DNA from: Brachyspira murdochii
GTDB taxonomy: Bacteria > Spirochaetota > JAAYUW01
Length of the DNA: 64,000 bases
Assembly (NCBI GenBank): GCA_020722965.1
Contig: DYJT01000002.1
Span: 116,242 to 180,241 of the forward strand
Direction: 5' to 3'
Both the position numbers and the translations under genes were made by a program. Below, one piece after another: positions 26,069-34,555 of this stretch (the stretch's first letter is position 1; every line of letters begins with the position of its first letter). Below the pieces are notes generated by a model, which was not told the DNA's origin, did no database searches, and saw nothing but the letters and a program-made list of their open reading frames with translations.

Positions 26069-27883
26069 ATGAGAACGGTAAAAGCACAAAAAATAATTTG
26101 CAAAATTATTAGTAAACATTGGTTAACATTATTGATCTCTATTTTGTTAATGATCGCAACAACTATAATTGGGATTTATCTTCCAGTCATAATTAAGCAT
26201 GCTATAGATGAAAACATTATGAAAAGAGATATCTTGGGGCTTGAAAAAGATACTTTTCTATTTTTTATACTTTTAGTAATTCTCTCATTTTTAACATTCT
26301 TAAGTATCTTTATAACCGAGCTTTTTGGGCAGAAATTTTTATTTGACTTAAAACAAACAATATTCTCACATATTCTTCACGCAAAAATTAAGATTTTTGA
26401 TACACATCCAGTCGGTAGATTGATCTCAAGGATTGAATCAGATGGAGAAAGCTTAAGAGAATTCTTTACAAATAGTGTAATATCGATATTATCAGATATT
26501 TTTATTTGCTTTGGCATGATAGCTATTTTATTAAAATTTTCATATCAACTTACACTTTTAATAATACCGGTTATAATACTTATATTTATCTTCTCTTTCT
26601 GGTATCAAAGATCTGTATCACCCTTTTGGGTTAATTTAAGAAAGATAAATTCTCAGTTATTCGGTTTTTTCTCTGATTTTTTGAAAGGCAATCAAATATT
26701 AAAGATTTTTCATAAAAAACCATGGGCATTTCAAAAAATAAATAAAAGTGTTGAAAAAAAATATAAAAATGAATTAAGAGGCGGTCTTTTCGATTCAATT
26801 TATAATAATTCGCTTCAAATATTCGAAGCAATAAGCATTTCTTTGATACTCTGGTTTGGAGGTTTGAAATCCTTATCTAACAAGATAACAATGGGCACTA
26901 TTATTCTCTTTGTGACATACATGAAACAATTTTTTGGTCCTATAAGAAATCTTTCTTCTCAATTCCAGATATTTCAAAAGGCAATTGCCTCTGTAAAAAG
27001 AATTAATGATGTTTTTCAAATGGAAATTGAAGAGATTGAAAAGGGAGAAAAAATAATTTTTACAAAAGATATTAAATTTAGCAATCTAAGTTTTGCTTAC
27101 AATTTAAAAATTGAAGAAGAAAAAGAGAAAAATAAAGATGAACAATTAGAATTAACTGATAATGAAAGTTACCAAACAAGAAAATTTGCCGTTGAAAATT
27201 TAAATTTTACCATAAATAAAGGAGAAAAAATTGGTATAGTCGGTAGAACAGGCTGTGGGAAAACGACTATTGCGTCTTTGTTGTTAAAGTTTTATGAAGA
27301 TTATGACGGAAGCATTCAAATAGATGGAAATGAACTTAAAAATATTTCGATAAATGCTATAAGATCGATGATAGGTGCGGTATTTCAGGATACTTTTTTG
27401 TTTGCTGATACTATATTAAACAATATAATACTGGATAAAAAACTATCTGAAACATTTGTCAATAAAGCAATAGAAGATCTTGGAGTATCATCTGTTTTTG
27501 AAAATTTTCCAGAGGGTTTAAAAACCATAATAAAAGAGGATGGGACAAATCTTTCCTCTGGTGAAAAGCAGGTAATAGCATTATTAAGGGTTTATATAAG
27601 GAATCCAGAGATTTTTCTTCTTGATGAAGCAACTTCATCTATTGATAATCGAACAGAAAATATTATTTATAAAGCTCTTGAAAAAATATTAGAAAATAGA
27701 ACTGCTATTATAATAGCACATAGATTATCTACCATAGAATTTTGTGATAGAATTTTATGTTTTCACGAAGGGAAACTAGTAGAAGAAGGAACAAAAGATG
27801 AATTAATAAATTCTAATGGATATTTTGCAAAACTTTACCAAAATTATAAAGATGAGCAAAGATTTTCGGCTTTTTTAGCTTAA
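26069..27883 (+). CDS. ABC exporter half-transporter, catalytic-site subunit
   Basis: This is a type IV ABC exporter half: six membrane helices in about 1-320 and a nucleotide-binding domain in about 340-604. Walker A GRTGCGKT is at about 391-398, the signature LSSGEKQ at about 493, Walker B with catalytic Glu in FLLDEATSSID at about 513, and the H-loop His in AHRLS at about 550. It pairs with the next gene, 24 bp downstream, whose ATPase residues are degenerate; together they look like an asymmetric heterodimer of the BmrC/BmrD or TM287/288 kind (multidrug or lipid export). Expression should depend on the attenuator that ends 20 bp upstream. The substrate is unknown. Confidence 0.92.
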   Translation: MRTVKAQKIICKIISKHWLTLLISILLMIATTIIGIYLPVIIKHAIDENIMKRDILGLEKDTFLFFILLVILSFLTFLSIFITELFGQKFLFDLKQTIFSHILHAKIKIFDTHPVGRLISRIESDGESLREFFTNSVISILSDIFICFGMIAILLKFSYQLTLLIIPVIILIFIFSFWYQRSVSPFWVNLRKINSQLFGFFSDFLKGNQILKIFHKKPWAFQKINKSVEKKYKNELRGGLFDSIYNNSLQIFEAISISLILWFGGLKSLSNKITMGTIILFVTYMKQFFGPIRNLSSQFQIFQKAIASVKRINDVFQMEIEEIEKGEKIIFTKDIKFSNLSFAYNLKIEEEKEKNKDEQLELTDNESYQTRKFAVENLNFTINKGEKIGIVGRTGCGKTTIASLLLKFYEDYDGSIQIDGNELKNISINAIRSMIGAVFQDTFLFADTILNNIILDKKLSETFVNKAIEDLGVSSVFENFPEGLKTIIKEDGTNLSSGEKQVIALLRVYIRNPEIFLLDEATSSIDNRTENIIYKALEKILENRTAIIIAHRLSTIEFCDRILCFHEGKLVEEGTKDELINSNGYFAKLYQNYKDEQRFSAFLA

Positions 27884-27907
27884 AATCTAGCAAATAAGGA
27901 AAAATAT

Positions 27908-29809
27908 ATGCAATCAAGAAAAATTAATAAAAGCCAAATCCCCATGAAATATAAGCTAAAATATATTGCAATCTTATGGGGTGAACATAAATCAAGAATT
28001 ATTTTACTTTTAATTCTTTCGTTAATAAATACCATTGCTAGCACAGCTTATCCAATTTTACTGAGATATATCATCGACAATCTTGCTAATCCAAATCAAA
28101 CAAGCATGGTTGCTAAAGCCATAGGATTGATAATTGCAACTGCTTCTGTCGCAGCAATTTTTTATACCATGCTTCAGATGAATAGAGTGTATACAAATCT
28201 TTCATTTCTCTGGAAAATAACATTGACTCTTTTTAATTGGAGTATGAGGAAGAATAAAGAATTTTATCATAAATTCACTCATGGAGAACTTTTAACAAGA
28301 TTAACCGATGATGTAGAAAAAGTTTCATGGATGCTCTGCTCTGGATTTTTTAGATTTTTTGATTCTCTTTCAATAATCACATTTTCTCTTATATTTATGT
28401 TTGGGTTTTCAGTAAAATTAACTATTTTCGTCGTTTTACCGATAGCGGTTGTCGTATTTATAATGGTTTTATTCGATCAAACATGGGAAAACCTTTTTGA
28501 AACATTGCAAGAGAAAATTTCTTCTGTTAATTCAAATATTGAAAAGACGTTTGCATCTATAAAAGTAGTAAAAAGTAATCAGATGGAGCAATTCGCAAAA
28601 AAAGAGTTTTATAATATTATGTCTTCAAGAAAAAATTCAGAGATGAGACTTTCTTTTTTTCACGGATTATGGCATTCTCTTGATTTGATAATAAATTATA
28701 GTGCTCTTCTTTTGATAATAATCTTCGGTGGGAAGCAGGTAATAAAAGAGCAGATTTCTTTAGGTACTTTTATTGCATTTTTACAATATTTTTACCTTAT
28801 GTTTGATTATCTGTATTCTTTTGCCTACTTTTTTGTTGAGTTTAAAAGGGCACTTGTTTCTATTGGAAGGCATTTAGAAATATTATTCTTTGGGAGTGAG
28901 AATAAAAAACTCGTATCCTTTTTCGATAGTAAATTAAAATATGATGATGATTATGATTCAGGTAAAACAAAAATAAATAAAATTGATAAGATAGAGTTAC
29001 AAGATATTAATTTGACTATAGAGGATAGAAAGATAATAAATTCTATATCTTGCTTATTTACAAAGGGTCAGATAATAGGAATTACGGGTGAAATAGGTTC
29101 AGGTAAATCGATATTAATGAATATATTATCCGGTCTTGAAAAAAGTTTTAGTGGAAAGATTTTTATAAACAATTTACCTTTGGAAAATATAGATTTAAAT
29201 TCATATCAAAATCAAATTGGTTTTGTTTTTCAAGAACCACAACTTTTTTCTGTTTCAGTTAAAGAAAATATAGTTCTTCCTCAAGATAATATTTCTCACT
29301 ATTTATTTGATCAATATTCAAATAGAAAATTTTTAAAATCATATTTACCATTAGAACCTGAGACAGAAAAATTTAATATAGAATATAACTATGATAAATC
29401 CCTTTTTTCTCATTCTATATCAATTGCTTGCCTTGATGATGATATTAAAACGCTCGTAAACGGTATTGATACTGAAGTCGGTCCAAGAGGATATACCCTT
29501 TCAGGAGGGCAAAGAGAAAGAATTACAATAGCAAGAGCAGTTTTTAAAAAACCATCATTATTTATTTTTGATGATTCGACAAGATCTTTAGATTATGAAA
29601 CAGAGCAAAGGGTTTTAAATTCTATAAGAACAAACAACAATGATGCAATAATATTGATAATTACACAAAGAATTAGATCTATTATTTTTGCAGATGAAAT
29701 CCTGGTATTTAAAGGTGGACAAATAGTTGGAAAGGGGGGACATAATAGTTTATTAGAAAAATGTGAAGAATATAGGCAGTTGTATGAAAAAGAGATTTCA
29801 TCCATATAG
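27908..29809 (+). CDS. ABC exporter half-transporter, degenerate-site subunit
   Basis: This is the second half of the exporter: membrane domain about 1-330 and nucleotide-binding domain about 355-633. Walker A GEIGSGKS is at about 393-400 and the signature LSGGQRE is canonical (about 531). The residue after Walker B is Asp instead of Glu (FIFDDSTRSLD, about 551) and the H-loop His is replaced by Gln (ITQRIRS, about 585). Both changes are typical of the degenerate ATP site in heterodimeric exporters. An extra polar stretch of about 40-50 residues lies between Q-loop and signature. AAGGA precedes the ATG; it is co-transcribed with the upstream half. Confidence 0.92.
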   Translation: MQSRKINKSQIPMKYKLKYIAILWGEHKSRIILLLILSLINTIASTAYPILLRYIIDNLANPNQTSMVAKAIGLIIATASVAAIFYTMLQMNRVYTNLSFLWKITLTLFNWSMRKNKEFYHKFTHGELLTRLTDDVEKVSWMLCSGFFRFFDSLSIITFSLIFMFGFSVKLTIFVVLPIAVVVFIMVLFDQTWENLFETLQEKISSVNSNIEKTFASIKVVKSNQMEQFAKKEFYNIMSSRKNSEMRLSFFHGLWHSLDLIINYSALLLIIIFGGKQVIKEQISLGTFIAFLQYFYLMFDYLYSFAYFFVEFKRALVSIGRHLEILFFGSENKKLVSFFDSKLKYDDDYDSGKTKINKIDKIELQDINLTIEDRKIINSISCLFTKGQIIGITGEIGSGKSILMNILSGLEKSFSGKIFINNLPLENIDLNSYQNQIGFVFQEPQLFSVSVKENIVLPQDNISHYLFDQYSNRKFLKSYLPLEPETEKFNIEYNYDKSLFSHSISIACLDDDIKTLVNGIDTEVGPRGYTLSGGQRERITIARAVFKKPSLFIFDDSTRSLDYETEQRVLNSIRTNNNDAIILIITQRIRSIIFADEILVFKGGQIVGKGGHNSLLEKCEEYRQLYEKEISSI

Positions 29810-30015
29810 TACTAAAATTATAATTCCCATTTGCCAAGCTTTATTAAGTCAGATTTAGTATAAGATTTGTCTTAATATAGATGTTAGTAATGTAAATAGT
29901 CATGTAATTTTTATTGATTTTTATTAATTTTTTTTTAATATCTTAGTAGTTTTGGGATATTGTAGCATATATTTCATATCGTAATCTATTTTGAACTTAC
30001 TAACAAGGAAAAATT

Positions 30016-31878
30016 ATGAAAAAAATCTTAATTACAGATGTTACTTTAAGGGACGCGCATCAATCTCTTATAGCGACTAGACTAAAAACAGAGGATATGC
30101 TCCCTATATTATCTACTATGAACTCAGCTGGTTTCTTTTCGATGGAAGTTTGGGGAGGAGCCACATTTGATACTGCTATCAGATTCTTGAATGAAGATCC
30201 ATGGCAAAGATTAAAACAACTCAAAGCCTTTTTACCCAATACACCACTTCAGATGCTTTTAAGAGGGCAAAATCTTGTTGGTTATCGACATTATGCCGAT
30301 GACATTGTTGAAAATTTTATTTTTAAGGCAGCGGAATATGGTATAGATATTTTTAGAGTTTTTGATGCATTAAATGATTTAAGAAATCTTGAAAAAGCCA
30401 TAGAAACCATTAAAAAAGTCGGTAAACATGCTCAAGGGACAATATCTTATACTATCTCACCGGTTCATACAATTGAAAAATATGTTCAAAATGCAAAAGA
30501 TTTGAAGAATATGGGAGTTGATTCCATCTGCATAAAAGATATGGCTGGACTTTTGCTACCAGAACAAACTTATGAACTTATTAAAGCTATTAAAACCGAG
30601 GTTGATCTTCCTTTAGCACTTCATTCGCATGCTACTTCTGGTGTTAGTGTTGCAACGCTTTTAAAAGGAATAGAAGCAGGAGCAGATATAATCGATACGG
30701 CAATATCATCTATGTCTATGCAAACATCTCATTCACCAACCGAGGCTATGGTTGCTTGTTTAAAAGATTCACCTTACGATACAAAACTTGATCTTGAGCT
30801 ATTAAATGAAATTTCAAAATATTTTGCCAAGATTAGAGAAAAATATCATGAATATGAGACAAATACGGTAGTTGATACCAAGATTTTTCTTTATCAGGTT
30901 CCTGGTGGTATGCTATCCAATTTGGAAAGCCAGTTGAGGCAACAAAATGCATATGACAAATTTGAAGATGTTCTCCATGAGATTCCACAGGTAAGAAAAG
31001 ATTTTGGATATCCACCATTGGTTACTCCTACTTCGCAGATTGTGGGAACTCAAGCAGTTATTAATGTCATCTCTGGTGAAAGATATAAAACCTTAACAAA
31101 TGAGTCAAAGAATCTTTTGATTGGAAATTATGGTAAAACACCAGCGGAACCAGACCAAAATTTGGTTCAAAGGGCATTAAAAGAATTAGGACTTGAAAAA
31201 AGCGTTACAATGAGACCAGCCGATTTATTGAAACCCGAATTAGATTTAATGATAGAAAAAACTAAAGAAATTCAGAAAAAAACCCGAGTTACTTTGGAAG
31301 ATGTTCTTACTTATGCTCTTTTCCCTCATATTGCGCCTTCTTTTTTTGAAGCTAGAAATAATCCACCTGCTACCGAAAAAACGGAGAAAGAACCTATTAA
31401 AACAGCTGAAGAAAAAAGTAAAACAAGTAATCAAATTAAAGGATATATCGTTAATTTTGAAGGGCATGAATTTAAATTATTGGTCAAAGAGGTCGAACCA
31501 GAAGCTTTATCTATATCTACTATAACTACAGCTATAAATAGTTTAATAAAGCAACCTCAAGTTTCTGAAAATAAAGATATTGAGAAAAGCGCTGAAAAAC
31601 CGGTCGAAATCAAAGAGGATAAATCAACAATTACTGTCGAAAAAAAGACAGAATTAAAAGAGAAAGCAAAAGAAACTATAGTTTCTCCTGTAACAGGGAC
31701 AGTACTAAAAATTTTGAAATCGAATGATGAAAATGTAGAATCAGGAGAGGTTATATTAACTCTGGAAGCAATGAAAGTTGAGTTTGAAATTAAAGCTCAG
31801 CAATCAGGTAAGGTAAAAATCATGGTAACAAAAGGAGATGTTGTTCAATCCGAAGAAATTCTTTGTGAAATATATTAG
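30016..31878 (+). CDS. biotin-dependent oxaloacetate decarboxylase alpha / pyruvate carboxylase subunit B
   Basis: This is a carboxyltransferase that moves CO2 between biotin and pyruvate/oxaloacetate. The protein has 620 residues: an HMGL-like TIM barrel (about 1-280, starting DVTLRDAHQSL and including LRGQNLVGYRHYADD and LPLALHSHATSG with metal-binding His), a conserved PYC/OADA domain (about 285-450), a Lys/Glu-rich linker and a C-terminal biotinyl domain with Lys587 in LEAMKVE (usually AMKM). No biotin carboxylase or OadB/OadG membrane subunit is nearby, so the partner is elsewhere and the exact enzyme (OadA, PycB or transcarboxylase 5S) cannot be fixed. It stands as a single gene after a 206-bp gap with no clear terminator. 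Confidence 0.9.
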   Translation: MKKILITDVTLRDAHQSLIATRLKTEDMLPILSTMNSAGFFSMEVWGGATFDTAIRFLNEDPWQRLKQLKAFLPNTPLQMLLRGQNLVGYRHYADDIVENFIFKAAEYGIDIFRVFDALNDLRNLEKAIETIKKVGKHAQGTISYTISPVHTIEKYVQNAKDLKNMGVDSICIKDMAGLLLPEQTYELIKAIKTEVDLPLALHSHATSGVSVATLLKGIEAGADIIDTAISSMSMQTSHSPTEAMVACLKDSPYDTKLDLELLNEISKYFAKIREKYHEYETNTVVDTKIFLYQVPGGMLSNLESQLRQQNAYDKFEDVLHEIPQVRKDFGYPPLVTPTSQIVGTQAVINVISGERYKTLTNESKNLLIGNYGKTPAEPDQNLVQRALKELGLEKSVTMRPADLLKPELDLMIEKTKEIQKKTRVTLEDVLTYALFPHIAPSFFEARNNPPATEKTEKEPIKTAEEKSKTSNQIKGYIVNFEGHEFKLLVKEVEPEALSISTITTAINSLIKQPQVSENKDIEKSAEKPVEIKEDKSTITVEKKTELKEKAKETIVSPVTGTVLKILKSNDENVESGEVILTLEAMKVEFEIKAQQSGKVKIMVTKGDVVQSEEILCEIY

Positions 31879-31952
31879 CAATTAGCATTTTAATTTATTA
31901 ATGAAATTACTAATTACCTATTATCTTTAATATAGATAATTTAATAGAGGCA

Positions 31953-33044
31953 ATTACGGGTAATAAAGAACTTAAATTTAAAGTATTACAAAAATTAAGA
32001 GAACCAGTATCTTATGTTGATAGTTTTAGCTATTCTGATATCGAAATAAGATTTAAAGTTAGCAGTGAAAAAGGCTTAGAATTTTTAAGTAATGGCTTAA
32101 ATTCAATTCATAAATTTGGTTTTAAAAAATGCTTTATTAAAGATAAAAATAAAAGTTTTGATATATTTTATCAATATTGGATAAGCGATCCAGATTTACC
32201 ATCAATATTATTCTTTCATGGAAATGCGGAGAATAGCTGTACTCATCCGAAATTTTTTTACCATTTAATATTAAATGGTTTCAATTTATTTTCCTTCGAT
32301 AATATAGGACATGGTAGTTCTTCGGGACTAAGAGGTTCTGTCGAAAGTTATTCTGATTATATAGATATTGCAAATCAAATGTTCGATTTTTTTCAGGATA
32401 ATTTAAGGTTTAACCAAAAATTAAAACAAAAATCAAAAAATAAAAAAGAAATTCCAGATCTATCCTGGGCAATTTTTGGTTTTTCTTTTGGTGGTTTAAT
32501 CGCCTCAGATTTTGCGCTTAGTTCAAGCAAAAATATAAAAGAAGTCTTTTTGTTCGCTCCATGGTTTTCAACACATAGGAGATTGATAAATAATTTTACT
32601 AAAATCTATCTTTTGTTATTCAGAAAGATTTTTAATTACGATTCCCTTATGAATTTAAATCTTCAACAAATGATATTTGAAGGTGATAATAAAATATATT
32701 TAAATCTATATAAAAATCTAACAGATAATGAAAAATTCTTGTTAACAAGAAGAAAAGATACCAGAATTTTTAGAGTATTATCAAAAAAAAGGCTTTCTGA
32801 AATATATTATAGACAAAGAAAAATCTTTAAGCTAGAAAATAAAAAAAGGATAAATTTTTATTCCTTTTTACCTGAAAAAGATAATATCGTAGATTCTGAA
32901 AAATCAATTCAGATAATTAAAAAATGGAATGGAAATTTTGAATTACTAAAGGATTGCTTTCATGATTTTTTGGATTACGAAGATCAAAGATGGCAAGATT
33001 TTGTTGTTCTATTAAAATATTATTTGACAAAAATAATTAAATAA
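31953..33044 (+). CDS. alpha/beta hydrolase with no canonical start codon
   Basis: This is a serine hydrolase of the lysophospholipase-like alpha/beta fold. Homologous-looking sequence starts well before the first in-frame ATG (32379): the oxyanion-loop motif LFFHGNAEN and the strand FSFDNIGHGSSSGLRGS are encoded at about 32208-32340. The nucleophile elbow is GFSFGG (Ser at about 32486); the acid may be in EKDNIVD and the catalytic His in CFHDF. The frame is open from 31914 but has no ATG, GTG or TTG before 32379. ATT 31953 or ACG 31956, just after TAGAGG (31945-31950), are the best candidates. Either a rare start codon is used or the 5' end is damaged. Substrate unknown. Confidence 0.7.
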   Translation: MTGNKELKFKVLQKLREPVSYVDSFSYSDIEIRFKVSSEKGLEFLSNGLNSIHKFGFKKCFIKDKNKSFDIFYQYWISDPDLPSILFFHGNAENSCTHPKFFYHLILNGFNLFSFDNIGHGSSSGLRGSVESYSDYIDIANQMFDFFQDNLRFNQKLKQKSKNKKEIPDLSWAIFGFSFGGLIASDFALSSSKNIKEVFLFAPWFSTHRRLINNFTKIYLLLFRKIFNYDSLMNLNLQQMIFEGDNKIYLNLYKNLTDNEKFLLTRRKDTRIFRVLSKKRLSEIYYRQRKIFKLENKKRINFYSFLPEKDNIVDSEKSIQIIKKWNGNFELLKDCFHDFLDYEDQRWQDFVVLLKYYLTKIIK

Positions 33045-33087
33045 TTACAAATAATTTGAAAAAGCTTTTTTAGTGGGAGTTATCAAG

Positions 33088-33564
33088 ATGAATTTGAATG
33101 AAAATCACAAGAGTTATGATGAACTAAAATATTACATTGAAAAGGTTAAAGGAAATCAAGGTGTTCTTATAGGTGTACTTCATAAAGCTCAGGAAATTTT
33201 CGGTTACTTACCAGTCGAGGTACAAAAATTTGTTGCGTATCATTTAAATCTACCTTTTTCTCAAGTTTATGGTGTAGTTACTTTTTATAATTTCTTTTCT
33301 ATGAAACCAAAAGGTAAATATGTCGTCAATGTGTGTTTAGGCACAGCTTGTTATGTCAAAGGAGCAGAAAGAGTCGTTAGTGATTTCGAAGAAGCTCTGG
33401 GAATTAAATTAGGAGATACAACAGAAGATAAAAAGTTTACATTAACTTCCGCAAGATGTTTTGGTGCATGTGGTTTAGCTCCTGTAGTAATGGTTAATGA
33501 TGAAGTTTTTGGTAATGTCGATAAAAAAAAGATTGAGCAAATAATTAAAAAATACGGGGATTAA
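33088..33564 (+). CDS. NuoE-like [2Fe-2S] subunit (HydC/HndA type)
   Basis: This is a thioredoxin-fold [2Fe-2S] subunit that accepts electrons next to the flavin subunit of NADH-linked hydrogenases or complex I. The protein has 158 residues with cluster ligands in CLGTACYVKG and CFGACG. The start ATG 33088 is chosen because GGGAG at 33075-33079 is its ribosome site; a GTG at 33073 would place the ribosome site inside the gene. The next gene starts within its stop (TAATG). With no other complex I genes around, it belongs to a soluble hydrogenase-type module. Confidence 0.92.
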   Translation: MNLNENHKSYDELKYYIEKVKGNQGVLIGVLHKAQEIFGYLPVEVQKFVAYHLNLPFSQVYGVVTFYNFFSMKPKGKYVVNVCLGTACYVKGAERVVSDFEEALGIKLGDTTEDKKFTLTSARCFGACGLAPVVMVNDEVFGNVDKKKIEQIIKKYGD

Positions 33565-34130
33565 TGGAAGAACTCTCATTACATATATTAGATATTGTTG
33601 AAAATTCAGTAGCAGCTAATTCCTCAAAGATTATTATTGAAATAATTAGGAATGAGAAAGATAATTTTATTTCAATTTTTGTTAAGGATAATGGTAAGGG
33701 GATTGATAAGGAGATACTTAAAGAGATAGAATCTCCTTTTTATACCTCAAAAAAAGAAAGAAAAATAAAAGTTGGGTTAGGTATTCCACTTTTTAAATTT
33801 TCATCTTTACAAAGTGGTGGTTATTTTAATATTGACTCTAAAAAAGGAGAATACACTCAAATTTATGCGAGTTTTAAATTAGACAATATCGATAGACCTC
33901 CTTTAGGTAATCTTTACGATACCTTACTGGGTCTAATAATATCGCATCAAGATATCGATTTTGAGATAAAAATTGTGAATAATGAAAAAATCTTTATCTT
34001 TTCAACAGGAAAAATAAAGGAAGTTTTAGGAGAAATACCTTTTACTTATCCAGAAGTTTTTGAATATATATCTACTACATTGATGGAAGGTATATCTGAA
34101 ATTGGACTTAATCCAAAAAAAATATATTAG
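33564..34130 (+). CDS. GHKL ATPase-domain protein of the hydrogenase-type operon
   Basis: This 188-residue protein has a histidine-kinase-like ATPase fold: N-box ELSLHILDIVENSVAANS (about 3-20), G1 box VKDNGKGID (about 51-59) and G2 box VGLGIPLFKF (about 73-82). It has no dimerisation/phosphoacceptor His domain, so it is not a complete sensor kinase. Similar stand-alone ATPase-domain genes sit between the NuoE-like and HndB-like genes of many hydrogenase operons; their role is not established. The start overlaps the previous stop by one base. Confidence 0.8.
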   Translation: MEELSLHILDIVENSVAANSSKIIIEIIRNEKDNFISIFVKDNGKGIDKEILKEIESPFYTSKKERKIKVGLGIPLFKFSSLQSGGYFNIDSKKGEYTQIYASFKLDNIDRPPLGNLYDTLLGLIISHQDIDFEIKIVNNEKIFIFSTGKIKEVLGEIPFTYPEVFEYISTTLMEGISEIGLNPKKIY

Positions 34131-34167
34131 TTTGTTTTTATTTTTATTAATAAATTTGGAGGAAAAA

Positions 34168-34527
34168 ATGAAATCACTTGAAGATTTGAAAAAAATAAGA
34201 GAAAAAGCTCAACAGGATCTTGCGCTGAGAAATAAGAATGCTAAAGTTAAGATCATAGTCGGTATGGGTACATCTGGAATAGCAGCTGGTGCAAGAGAGA
34301 TATTAAAAGTATTTGTCGAAGAAATCACACAGAATAATCTTTCAGATGTTATAGTTACTCAGACCGGAGAAAAAGGATTTTCTTCCGCTGAACCTATTGT
34401 TGAAATTGAAGAGGAAGGGAAGAGTAAAGTTATATATGGTAATGTAACAGTTGATATAGCCAAACAAATTATTAAAGAACATATTATTGGCGGTAAGGTT
34501 TTAGTTCAGTATACAATTACAAAATAG
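34168..34527 (+). CDS. HndB-like thioredoxin-fold subunit lacking cluster cysteines
   Basis: This is a small (119 residues) ferredoxin-thioredoxin-fold subunit expected between the ATPase-domain and NuoF-like genes. The core IVGMGTSGIAAGAREIL and VTQTGEKGFSSAEPIVEI matches the HndB family, but there is no cysteine anywhere in the protein; the positions usually occupied by ligands read Ser, Glu and Ser. It therefore cannot bind a [2Fe-2S] cluster in the usual way and may be structural. The start ATG 34168 has GGAGG 6-7 bp upstream; the longer frame from 34102 overlaps the previous gene and is not preferred. Confidence 0.82.
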   Translation: MKSLEDLKKIREKAQQDLALRNKNAKVKIIVGMGTSGIAAGAREILKVFVEEITQNNLSDVIVTQTGEKGFSSAEPIVEIEEEGKSKVIYGNVTVDIAKQIIKEHIIGGKVLVQYTITK

Positions 34528-34555
34528 AATATATTAACAGTTTAAGGCAGGAAAT

